Source: Mesostigma viride (lineage: Eukaryota; Streptophyta; Mesostigmatophyceae; Mesostigmatales; Mesostigmataceae). From it: DNA of 25,000 nucleotides. Made by a program: the position numbers and the translations under genes. The DNA lies in NCBI GenBank assembly GCA_009746045.1, contig RPFO01000065.1, positions 1,818,924 to 1,843,923 of the forward strand, given 5' to 3'. Positions 10,484 through 17,100 of the stretch are shown in pieces. The notes under the pieces are model-generated. The model saw only the letters and a program-made list of their open reading frames with translations, did not search any database and was not told where the DNA came from. How positions within the stretch are numbered: position 1 is the stretch's first letter; every line of letters begins with the position of its first letter.

Positions 10484-13400
10484 GCCCACCCTCCCACCCC
10501 CGCCCCCGCTGCCGCCGGCACCACCACCACCACCACCACCACCTAGCTCCGCGCTTGTCTGCGTGACTTCACCTGCTGACATCCGACACCCCTGCCTCAT
10601 CGCACCTGATGCTAGCGATGCAGCTTGTCCCACATGGGGCGCAGCAGGTCTTGTGTTGGCCCGCGCTCCCCGTTATATGCGCGCGGTTGTGCTCCAGCTC
10701 CGTAGGATTATCTCCAGATCATAGCGTGTGCACGGACTCGTCCAGCTCAGCCAGCGCCCTGTTCACGATACCTCAACAACAGTAAAATAAAAATAACCTA
10801 AACAAGAGCAACAACCATAGCAAACGTTTGCTCCCCTCCCCTCCCACTGCCGACATTTCCTCCTCACGGACCGTTGCCCCTCATGCCCTACTGCCCCTCA
10901 TGCCCTACTGCCCCTCATGCCCTACTACCCCTCATGCCCTACTGCCCCTCATGCCCTACTGCCCCTCATGCCCTACTGCCCCTCATGCCCTACTGCCCCT
11001 CATGCCCTACTACCCCTCATGCCCTACTGCCCCTCAAGCCCTACTGCCCCTCAAGCCCTACTGCCCCTCATGCCCTACTGCCCCTCATGCCCTACTACCC
11101 CTCATGCCCTACTGCCCCTCATGCCCTACTGCCCCTCATGCCCTACTGCCCCTCATGCCCTACTGCCCCTCATGCCCTACTGCCCCTCATGCCCTACTGC
11201 CCCTCATGCCCTACTACCCCTCATGCCCTACTGCCCCTCATGCCCTACTGCCCCTCATGCCCTACTGCCCCTCATGCCCTACTGCCCCTCATGCCCTACT
11301 GCCCCTCATGCCCTACTGCCCCTCATGCCCTACTACCCCTCATGCCCTACTGCCCCTCATGCCCTACTGCCCCTCATGCCCTACTGCCCCTCATGCCCTA
11401 CTGCCCCTCATGCCCTACTACCCCTCATGCCCTACTGCCCCTCATGCCCTACTGCCCCTCATGCCCTACTGCCCCTCATGCCCTACTGCCCCTCATGCCC
11501 TACTGCCCCTCATGCCCTACTGCCCCTCAAGCCCTACTGCCCCTCATGCCCTACTGCCCCTCATGCCCTACTGCCCCTCATGCCCTACTGCCCCTCATGC
11601 CCTACTGCCCCTCATGCCCTACTGCCCCTCATGCCCTACTGCCCCTCATGCCCTACTACCCCTCATGCCCTACTGCCCCTCATGCCCTACTGCCCCTCAT
11701 GCCCTACTGCCCCTCATGCCCTACTGCCCCTCATGCCCCACTGCCCCTTATGCCCTTCTGCCCCTCATGCCCTACTGCCCCTCATGCCCTACTGCCCCTC
11801 ATGCTTTATTCCCCCTCACATCTTGTTCGCCCCTGGGTTAGGTCCTTTGGTTGTTGGGTTGCCCCTGGGAGCTGGGTTGGGTTCCTTTGTTTTCGTCGCT
11901 GGAATCGGTTTCACCCTCGTCCGCGTCGAAGGGAGTGCAAAGGGGCGGGGAATGATTTCCCAATTGTTTTCCCTCTCCTTTTGTCGTATGGTTGCCTCCT
12001 TCATTCCCCCCATCCCCAGCTTGTATGACATGGACGAGCGCGCTTCCCTCATCGATCATCCCATTGATCGTCCTCTCTTTTTGTCCTACTGTGGCCTCCC
12101 TCCCTCCGCCTCCTTTCCCCAGCTTCTATGACGTGGATGAGGGTGCGGTGCTCATGGATGGCGTGGACGTGCGCTCGCTCGATGTGGCGGCGCTGCGTGA
12201 CCACATCGGCGTCGTTAGCGAGGTGCCACACTTGACATGTTCACCAATTGTAGTATAGTGTCCATGATGGGTACCTGTTGTCAGCGAGCTGGGCCCCCTC
12301 CAATGTATAAGTTAGTCAACTACTTGAGGTGCATACCCATTGTCACCGAGGCGGGCCCTGCTTGATGCATCCATGCCCTTGGTAAGTTACCTCTTCCCGT
12401 TGAAGGATCCATTAGTCCACCAGCTCATGGGGTATACCCTTTGTCAGCGTGCAGTATGACACCTCTTTTCCCTTTCTTTCTCGCATGCCGGCATGGAAGG
12501 GCACATGCCAACTAGTGATCTTATAAAACGCGGGCAGCACTTTGGCAGTGATAATTCCATGGCGCATGGACCCCAGGGTCCCTGTCCTTGCATATTTAGG
12601 TGAGGTGGTTCAATCGTTCAATGAGCTTCGCTTGCATGGCTTCACATTTTCACCCTTGGTGGGTGGCATGGCAGGGATGCATTGGTCAATGAGCTCCGCA
12701 ACAACGGCACAACAGCAGCTGAACTCAAGTTGTGCGCAGTGATGTAGTGGCTTGTATTTAATGCCCCAAGTTCCGAATTTTTTTCGCCAAGTTCGTCTCT
12801 ACCGCATGCTTGTCAAATGCCGTTTTATTCTGTATTTACTGCCTCAAGGTTGTCTCTACCGCCCAGGCAAGGAATTGTGGGGAGTTGTCAAGGCGCTCTG
12901 TTCACTCGGTAGCCTTGGCTGCATATCAGTAGCATACTGCTTGCTAGGAGCCGTGCGCATGGCGAATATGTGTTCGCCGTGCATGCATCCGATTGCACCT
13001 CAGCACTGCAGGGGCTGCTGGTGTCAATTTCCATCAGAAGAAGTCTTGAACATCTCAACTTTGCTCTTAGCAGTCTAGTCATCTCTTTTAGAAGAAGTCT
13101 CTCCTCGTCTCTTCTACATCCCTCCACCAGTCGTCGTGCAGCATTGCACGTGCGAACCAAGTGGAGGCTGACTGCAGAGCTCTGTCCACCTGTGCGTTCA
13201 TGTGCCAGACTTTAGATTTGGCACACCATGTACCTAACTTTGCCCTGTACCTATCTTTGCCCTGTACGTAACTTTGCCCTCTACCTAACTTTGCCCTGTA
13301 CCTAACTTTGCCCTGTACCTAGCTTTGCCATGTACCTGATTTTGCCTTGTACCCGACCTTGCCACCCAGCGGAATATAGCAATGCTGTCCTTCACGCACG

Positions 13401-15348
13401 CATGTTCACATCCAAGATGCGCATTTTCGTCCCCCCTACAACACTGGTCTTGATGGGCGGTGTGGTGTTCGGCGCGTTGGATGCCATGGTCAATGCCATG
13501 GCGGGTGGGCACTGGCGGGTTGCACCGTGGGTGGCACTGTTGATGGAATCTCTTCCCCTGTCACCATGTTTGTGTCTGTGCTTGTTTGTTTGTTTGTTTG
13601 CATGTTCGCAGGAGATGGGCCTCTTCTCCACCTCCATCGCGCAGAACATCGCGTATGGCCGGCCCAGCGCGAGCCGTGCCGAGATCCAAGCGGCTGCGAC
13701 GGCGGCGTGCGCCCACGACTTCATCATGGCGCTACCCAACGGATATGACACAATGGTAGGCCGTTGATGTGGATTTGGGTGCATTGAATGGTAGGCACGG
13801 TAAGCTGACACCGTGGCAGGCAGTCCTTGGGCAGTCATGCAATATCCTAGGATGGTAGGCAGACGCCATAGCAGGTAATTGTATATGGTAGGCAGGCAAT
13901 CCGATGCTATCAACGGTAGGCCGCCACGCAAGTGCCTCAGAGAAGCAGCCACCATGATGCCTGCAATCGGGTGAATGGTAAATGTGCACAGCAGGCGGGC
14001 GGGCGAGCGGGCGGGCGGGCGGGCGGGCAGGCGGGCAGGTAGGCAGGCAGCAGCGGTGATGCTGGTTCATGGCTGGCAAATGCCAGCGGGTTCTTCTAGG
14101 TGGGGTTTCTGAGTTGGCAAGTTGCAGGTTAAGTGCACCCACAAACAGCGATGCGTGCAGGGATGGCAACCTGTGCCAGGTGCCTGCAGTGCAAAAATGT
14201 ACATCGCATGTCTTTCTGAATCAGGTGCGCTGGATGCCGGCAGAGCACATGTGCGCCAAACACAGATGAAGGCAGCAGCACATATCATAGAATAGCGCGG
14301 TGGATGCGCCACGTCTCACTAGGCAGCAGGACAAGGTGGTCAGAAAGCAACCCCCTCACACACATCTCAGCTGTCTTTTCCTTGTGCGCACCCACGCCGC
14401 CACCTTTCCAGGTCGGTGAGGGCGGCGTCGCGTTGGCAGGCGGCCAGCGGCAGCGGCTGGGCATCGCGCGTGCCCTGCTCAAGCAGCCCCGCATCCTTAT
14501 CCTGGACGAGGCCACCAGCGCGCTGGACATGGAGGCGGAGCGCGCGGTGATGGCTGGCGTACGCGCGGCCATGGCCGGATGCACCTGCATCCACATTGTG
14601 CACCGGCTGCACACGGTCAAGGACTTTGGCCGCATTGTCGTCATCGACAAGGGGCAGGTGAGTGGCTCTTGACAACGGGCAGATGGGTGGTCATTAACCA
14701 GGCAGGAGGGTGGCCATTGACGTCGGATTGCAAGCCGACTTTGCAGTTCCCCCTGCGGCAGATGGATGCCTGGTCATTTCTAGACTGGCCTGCACGAGTG
14801 GGCCTTTGCAAATTGCAGTACAAGTTCCACGCATATTGAACGGTTTCCAGGCCTATGCCATGATTTGGCGCCCAATGCAGAGCCTCATCCAGAAAGGTGG
14901 CCAGATCACTGGTTAATATTCCCACGTGGCCTGTTGGTGGAATACCTGCAATCCTTGGCAGTTGTTCTTGTTCTAGACCTTGGTTTGCTCGGCCGGTATG
15001 TCGTGTGCCGTGCAAACTCGTGCCCTTATGATGACACAGCACCCGTGCAATTTGATTCGAAATTTCACTGACGTTGATTCTGGGACTTCTGTAATGATGT
15101 TGGTTCACGGGCGACGGGGGTATGATTGGCAACGGGCCATTGGCTTGATGGCCTGTACTGGTTTGTTTGGGTGGTACTGGTGGGTGGTTGTCTTGTCCAT
15201 GCAGATCGTTGAGGATGGCACCCATGCCGAGCTCTTTGCCGAGAATGGCATCTACCGACAACTGTACGAAAGCGACATGGAATGGGTGGAGGAAGAAGAC
15301 TTTGAGGATGTCAGCTTGGATCAGGGAGGAAAGCTGAACTATTCATAG
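3192..15348 (+). CDS. ABCB/TAP-type half ABC transporter, 11 exons, 5' partial
   Basis: Joined exons 3192-3266, 4213-4347, 5150-5224, 5757-5897, 6569-6702, 8322-8392, 9153-9483, 12123-12222, 13612-13755, 14412-14657 and 15205-15348 give 1596 nt, 531 residues plus stop. Every junction is GT-AG with matching phase. Order: intracellular loop [11 protein letters not shown] (1-11), TM3/4 (about 40-75), coupling segment [10 protein letters not shown] (104-113), TM5/6 (about 147-187), linker (211-265), NBD (266-484), acidic tail. NBD motifs: A-loop Tyr 280, Walker [10 protein letters not shown] (306-314), Q-loop position Glu 354, signature LAGGQ (410-414), Walker B ILILDE (430-435), D-loop SALD (438-441), H-loop His 466. 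The family forms dimeric ATP-driven membrane exporters of peptides, lipids or metabolites; substrate and membrane cannot be told. The start codon and TM1-2 are missing: comparable half-transporters have roughly 100-200 more N-terminal residues. Two motif substitutions raise the possibility of a weakened or asymmetric ATP site. Confidence 0.93.
3495..3581. repeat. 87-bp perfect palindrome
   Basis: Two perfectly complementary 43-nt arms flank a single central base at 3538. The left arm starts CAAAATGACGCTTCAATG and the right arm ends CATTGAAGCGTCATTTTG. It lies in the intron between exons 1 and 2 of the ABC transporter (3267-4212), which is otherwise unremarkable. A transcript would fold into a very stable hairpin and the DNA could extrude a cruciform. 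It could be a fold-back insertion, an inverted duplication from replication slippage, or an assembly artefact. Confidence 0.95.
4213..4347 (+). CDS. ABC transporter exon 2 (TM3/TM4)
   Basis: 45 residues from [20 protein letters not shown] to SVFAVLPQ, phase 0 to 0, acceptor CACCTGCAG and donor CAG|GTGTGT. The D-x3-GLLGPN start and the hydrophobic run ending [10 protein letters not shown] match the helix pair after the first intracellular loop of ABCB half-transporters. The upstream intron holds a (GT)n run at 4165-4200 close to the acceptor. Confidence 0.9.
4348..5149 (+). other. ABC intron 2 with short tandem repeats
   Basis: GT-AG intron of 802 bp. It contains a C-rich run (4370-4460), an 18-bp direct duplication (4493-4510 and 4511-4528, starting TGTGCATACTCATCC) and a 10-bp array of about 7.5 units of the GCGCCCTCGT type (4771-4847). 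No gene is seen inside. Confidence 0.8.
5150..5224 (+). CDS. ABC transporter exon 3 (end of TM4, cytosolic helix)
   Basis: 25 residues starting [20 protein letters not shown] and ending ADATA, phase 0 to 0. Acceptor is GGCCCAG, donor GCG|GTATGT. The basic stretch followed by an amphipathic helix fits the cytosolic extension of TM4 in ABCB proteins. Translation continues in frame from FAVLPQ and into LARELLHS. Confidence 0.87.
5231..5325. repeat. 32-bp tandem repeat x3 at the start of intron 3
   Basis: Three diverged units of 32, 32 and 31 bp begin at 5231, 5263 and 5295, each starting with a version of CCCAGGNATG and the last two sharing GGGGCTTGGATGC. The array starts seven bases into the intron that follows exon 3. 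The rest of this intron (to 5756) shows no gene. Confidence 0.85.
5757..5897 (+). CDS. ABC transporter exon 4 (coupling helix region)
   Basis: 47 residues, phase 0 to 0, containing [37 protein letters not shown] corresponds to the highly conserved (I/V)RTVKAFxxE segment before TM5 in ABCB transporters. Acceptor is AAAACAG, donor CAG|GTGCGT. The exon ends VVEGLLQ and continues in frame into TM5. Confidence 0.95.
5885..5926. repeat. Donor-spanning duplication at the end of exon 4
   Basis: The 14-bp string GGGCTTGCTGCAGG occurs at 5885-5898, where it crosses the real exon/intron boundary (5897/5898), and again 28 bp later at 5913-5926. The intronic copy keeps the exon-end sequence but is followed by AT, so it lacks a GT donor. 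Confidence 0.9.
5978..6189. repeat. 47-bp tandem repeat, about 4.5 units
   Basis: Units start with ATTGCTTATTGATGGTGACA at 5978, 6025, 6072, 6119 and 6166 (partial), with a few substitutions. The array is internal to the 671-bp intron after exon 4. It is AT-richer than the exons and holds no ORF of note. Confidence 0.95.
6569..6702 (+). CDS. ABC transporter exon 5 (TM5/TM6)
   Basis: 44 complete codons plus GC, phase 0 to 2. The peptide starts [20 protein letters not shown] and ends [19 protein letters not shown] hydrophobic helix is followed by the conserved (M/L)-(T/S)-V-G-x-(L/W)-x-x-F segment that opens TM6 in the family. Acceptor GCCCGCAG, donor GC|GTGAGT, the best-matching donor of the gene. 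Confidence 0.95.
6703..8321 (+). other. ABC intron 5 (1.6 kb), pyrimidine tract and decayed sequence
   Basis: The intron opens with a C/T-rich tract (about 6722-6864) that is nearly purine-free and could form triplex DNA. A 28-bp perfect tandem duplication occupies 7137-7192. At 7389-7837 the minus strand carries two overlapping open stretches of about 100 and 80 residues with protein-like composition, for example [21 protein letters not shown] cannot assign them to a family; they could be remnants of a mobile element. The remainder to 8321 shows no gene. Confidence 0.6.
8322..8392 (+). CDS. ABC transporter exon 6 (end of TM6, start of linker)
   Basis: One base completing Ala, then 23 codons reading [20 protein letters not shown] and VLR, then one base: phase 2 to 1. 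It aligns with the family segment after TM6 ending G-A-x-x-R-V-(F/L)-x-(L/V). Acceptor GCTTTCAG, donor CGAG|GTGCGC. Confidence 0.9.
8555..8584. repeat. 10-bp repeat x3 (GCATGATGAG)
   Basis: Three tandem copies of GCATGATGAG, the last incomplete, in the intron after exon 6. It is a minor microsatellite. Confidence 0.85.
8705..8884. repeat. (CA)n microsatellite with A13 tract
   Basis: Interrupted CA/CG-type dinucleotide repeats over about 180 bp, with 13 consecutive A at 8794-8806 and a CG-alternating run near 8848-8860. It lies in the 760-bp intron between exons 6 and 7. The alternating purine/pyrimidine stretch could adopt Z-DNA. Confidence 0.97.
9153..9483 (+). CDS. ABC transporter exon 7 (linker, A-loop, Walker A)
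   Basis: Two bases complete Val, then 109 codons and CG: phase 1 to 2. The exon starts after CCCCATAG, giving [15 protein letters not shown]. Its first 55 residues are an acidic and then Pro-rich linker ([22 protein letters not shown]), longer than in typical half-transporters. The NBD starts at [17 protein letters not shown], with A-loop Tyr 280 and Walker [10 protein letters not shown] (306-314), the ATP phosphate-binding loop. It ends LVSLLLR with the Arg codon split by donor CG|GTGCGT. Confidence 0.97.
9520..10086. repeat. 27-bp minisatellite, 21 units, each carrying a donor-like motif
   Basis: 21 units in perfect 27-bp register, consensus TTGCATGCGCCGTCTTYGTG followed by CGTGGGG. It begins 36 bp inside the intron after exon 7. 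The intron's own first bases, GTGCGTGGGGT, recur in most units, so the array multiplies a sequence matching the authentic 5' splice site. Units differ mainly at two positions (TTTGTG, TTCGTG, TTCATG). Apparent ORFs here are artefacts of a period divisible by 3. Confidence 0.97.
10285..10379. repeat. (CAAA)n microsatellite, about 23 units
   Basis: Uninterrupted CAAA tetranucleotide repeat in the intron between exons 7 and 8, preceded by a CCA/CCG-rich stretch. The length is likely variable between individuals. Confidence 0.98.
10414..10482. repeat. (CA)n microsatellite, about 34 units
   Basis: Uninterrupted CA dinucleotide run 34 bp after the (CAAA)n repeat, in the same intron, followed by CCG- and CAC-rich sequence to about 10543. 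Confidence 0.98.
10875..11809. repeat. 17-bp minisatellite, 55 units in exact register
   Basis: 55 units of TGCCCCTCATGCCCTAC without one indel; the variation is mostly TGCCCC/TACCCC and CATG/CAAG, with the last units decaying. Because 17 is not a multiple of 3, all three + frames spell the same 17-residue period ([17 protein letters not shown]) and all stay open. It lies in the ABC intron between exons 7 and 8 and is not a gene. Confidence 0.98.
11950..12158. repeat. 103-bp tandem duplication of an acceptor plus exon start
   Basis: The acceptor and first codons of exon 8 (CCCCAG|CTTCTATGACGTGG at 12123) are preceded by a diverged copy 103 bp upstream (CCCCAG|CTTGTATGACATGG, with the exon-like part starting at 12020). 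The similarity extends into the pyrimidine tracts before both. The upstream copy would encode [12 protein letters not shown] against [12 protein letters not shown] of the real exon. It then loses the conserved NBD sequence, so it is probably a decoy or dead exon start. Confidence 0.85.
12123..12222 (+). CDS. ABC transporter exon 8 (Walker A to Q-loop)
   Basis: One base completes Arg, then 33 codons starting [20 protein letters not shown] and ending [10 protein letters not shown]: phase 2 to 0. It is the standard NBD segment RFYDPxxGxIxxDGxDIRxL through the IGxVxQ strand. The last codon is GAG (Glu 354), where the Q-loop Gln is expected. Donor GAG|GTGCCA is weak. Confidence 0.93.
12223..13611 (+). 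other. ABC intron 8 (1.4 kb)
   Basis: GT-AG intron. The first 230 bp hold three diverged copies of a motif like TTGTCAGCGAGCTGGGCCC (about 12278, 12340 and 12440) that resemble the exon end GTCGTTAGCGAGGTGCC. A 17-bp tandem repeat lies at 13229-13364. A (TTTG)n-like run of about four units precedes the acceptor at 13583-13600. No gene is seen between. Confidence 0.75.
13229..13364. repeat. 17-bp tandem repeat x8
   Basis: Eight units of TGTACCTAACTTTGCCC in exact 17-bp register (13229 to 13364) with one to four substitutions each, diverging to the right. The sequence is unrelated to the other 17-bp array at 10875. Confidence 0.95.
13612..13755 (+). CDS. ABC transporter exon 9 (helical subdomain)
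   Basis: 48 codons, phase 0 to 0: [20 protein letters not shown] through [14 protein letters not shown]. It matches the NBD segment xExxLFxxTIxxNIxYG and the helical domain ending LPxGYDTxVG. Acceptor GTTCGCAG, donor ATG|GTAGGC. Confidence 0.96.
13751..13982. repeat. Recurrent ATGGTAGGC-type motif at start of intron 9
   Basis: The donor context of exon 9 (CAATG|GTAGGC at 13751) recurs within the next 230 bp as GAATGGTAGGCA (13787), GGATGGTAGGCA (about 13852), TATGGTAGGCAGG (about 13886) and AACGGTAGGCC (about 13912). These are irregularly spaced diverged copies of the 5' splice site. A GGGC-rich tract follows. Confidence 0.7.
13993..14044. repeat. (GGGC)n tract, G-quadruplex candidate
   Basis: Tandem GGGC/GGCA tetranucleotides with at least seven runs of three G separated by single bases, on the transcribed RNA sense of the ABC intron after exon 9. 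Such spacing suits a G-quadruplex in DNA or pre-mRNA. Confidence 0.9.
14412..14657 (+). CDS. ABC transporter exon 10 (signature, Walker B, D- and H-loops)
   Basis: 82 codons, phase 0 to 0. Motifs in order: LAGGQRQR (signature 410-414), [18 protein letters not shown] (Walker B with catalytic Glu 435), SALD (D-loop) and [10 protein letters not shown] (H-loop His 466). Ala replaces the usual Ser in the signature LSGGQ. Acceptor is TTTCCAG, donor CAG|GTGAGT. Confidence 0.98.
14646..14718. repeat. 25-bp tandem repeat x3 crossing the exon 10 donor
   Basis: Units start at 14646 (GACAAGGGGCAGGTGAGTGG), 14671 (GACAACGGGCAGATGGGTGG) and 14696 (AACCAGGCAGGAGGGTGG), with lengths of 25, 25 and 23 bp. The first unit holds the exon end and the real GT donor at 14658; in the others the GT has become AT or AG. 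The rest of the intron to 15204 holds nothing recognisable. Confidence 0.9.
15205..15348 (+). CDS. ABC transporter last exon (C-terminus)
   Basis: 47 codons and TAG at 15346-15348. [20 protein letters not shown] is the classic C-terminal end of an ABCB NBD (xxExGxHxELxxxxGxYxxL). A short acidic tail follows ([16 protein letters not shown]). Acceptor is CCATGCAG. Confidence 0.97.
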   Translation: MVEDGTHAELFAENGIYRQLYESDMEWVEEEDFEDVSLDQGGKLNYS

Positions 15349-15832
15349 CGTACCCACATCATGGACCCAGGCATGGCATGTACAGTACTGATTAGCAGAG
15401 AATTTTGCCCCCTTCACTTCAACCTGGTGCCTAAGTAAATAAGTACTTGCGTGTCATGCACAGAGGCATGCCACAGAGTACTATGCTATTTCATTATAAA
15501 AGAATTACACAAGAAATAATGTCACTAAGAGCAAAAGGCAAAAATCATTTGCATCACGGTGCCTGAGCTCATATGGTATGTGCATTGAGGCCCCCTGTAC
15601 TAGCGTCCATCTTGATCTGCCTCTACCACAAATCTGAATTATAAAAATCAAGGGGGGGGGGGGGGGGGGTCAGCCTCCCCATGTGGCACCATTAATTAAT
15701 TAAGGTGGCACCAATTGAGCCGGTACTCTCGTCCTCCAAGTTTAGATTTGCATAACAAAAGAAGTTGGTGTTTATGGTTGCAGAGATTTTTCCTGGGCAT
15801 GGCCGGTATCGCCTATTTATCGCCTATATATT
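15349..15832. other. 3' flank of ABC gene, no gene seen
   Basis: This is probably 3' UTR followed by intergenic DNA. AT-rich stretches such as AAGTAAATAAGT (about 15432) and ATTATAAAAG (about 15493) lie downstream of the stop, but no AATAAA or algal TGTAA signal is clear. There is a run of 18 G at 15652-15669 and an ATTAATTAATTAA stretch near 15690. Confidence 0.6.
15652..15669. repeat. Poly-G tract (G18)
   Basis: Eighteen consecutive G residues in the intergenic region after the ABC transporter. The exact length may be a sequencing estimate. Confidence 0.95.
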
Positions 15833-15870
15833 GTCGAGGCAAGCAACAAATAATGGCCAAAATGCTGCCA
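15833..15870 (+). repeat. Dispersed element, copy 1
   Basis: The core GTCGAGGCAAGCAACAAATA is followed within about 10-15 bp by ATGCTGCC, and is preceded by CGCCTATATATT. Two more copies in the same orientation lie at 18956 and 19654. It may be the end of a mobile element. Confidence 0.8.
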
Positions 15871-17100
15871 AGTGCGGTCAATTTTCCGTGTGGGATACGC
15901 TGCTCATGTCCGCAAGGAGGACTTACGGGCCTAGGCATGCCACTTATCACCAGCACCATCAAGCAGAGGCGCCTGCAGCTAGAGAGGCACTTAGCTCGCA
16001 CCAACCAGGTAGACACCTCACGTGGCCCCCCCGCAGGGCTGCGACCCGCTAGCTCAGCCTGGCAGGCACCTCCTCACGTGGGCCGGGCCCAGCCAGGCTA
16101 GACGCCGCAAGGCCTGCACCTTCAAAGAGCAGCTCGTAGAGGACATATGGGGGGCCTAGGACTCTCCGTGATTTGGAAAAAGACGATGGACAAGGCCAAG
16201 TGGGCTCAGGTCATGAACTAGTTCATTAATTAATAGACACGTGACTGCATCCCATGAGCATAAGTCCTCAGTGGGAGGGGCTCAGGTCATAGAGGACAAC
16301 GACCCCCCTCCAGCTAGTGGGGAAGCCCCGTGTTTGCACACGTGGGAAGCATGCTAGACTATGGCTAGGGCACTGATGGCCTCTCAGCAGAGAGTGGCTC
16401 TCTGCATGGGCCGAAAGCATGGCTAACTCATCGTCTGGTAACTGTTACGCTCCAGGATTTACACTCTAACCTGAGCTACATAGCGAAAGATCAACTGTGC
16501 CGGTATTAGGAAGAATCAAGGTGGCCTAATGCAGATTGCGCTTCACGACTGGGGTCGTGAGATATCTGGCACCGGGTCTTGATGCCAACTAATTAATACA
16601 CACTTATAATGGCTAGCAAGACCAGTTACAATTGGATAGTTGCCCCAGGTTCAATGTGTAGGCTTAACCGCACTTTACATTCATCAAACCAAGAGGACGA
16701 GACCTTCATCCTCGGACCAATTTCACGTAGGTGCGCTACCGACGGCGGAACTGGTAAGCAGGCGTGGCGCCACGTGCACCGACCTTCCAGAACCTACCGA
16801 TGCATCACTCACAAGATTCTGTTTGGCATATATATAGGGCCGACCCGGCCCTATAATAAAGATCTTGTACCGCAACCTAGGCCCAAAATAACTAGTCCGA
16901 ATCACACAAACTATCACAATTGCATACCTAAGTCCCGAACTACGGACAAATCTTCAAATAAGTCCGGAAGCGAGTCCTAAAGTCCCATGGACTATGCCGG
17001 AAGCAAGCCAAATAAAGCATAATTTATTTCATTGTTGCGCCCGTTCGACAAAGGGTCGGGCCGCAATGCAGTAACGCTTAGAAATACATCGTTAGCTGGT
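15871..17100. other. Intergenic DNA, no intact gene
   Basis: No protein family recognised. TTAATTAA-like patches occur at about 16222 and 16590. Near 16833 is a TATA-flanked hairpin, followed by AATAAAG (16855); AATAAAGC recurs at about 17011. A promoter-like TATA stretch and A-rich signals close together would suit a solo LTR or similar element, but no paired repeat or primer-binding site was found. Confidence 0.45.
16833..16855. repeat. 10-bp inverted repeat with 3-nt loop
   Basis: TATAGGGCCG and CGGCCCTATA flank ACC, immediately after a TATATA stretch and before AATAAAG. It could be a terminator- or promoter-like structure of a mobile element; no function is shown. Confidence 0.85.

Noticed and set aside
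10828-12131. Three overlapping + frames of 337-404 residues ([12 protein letters not shown] repeats)
   Set aside because: All three frames give the same repeat because the unit is 17 bp and stop-free. They lie in an intron proven by matching phase on both sides.
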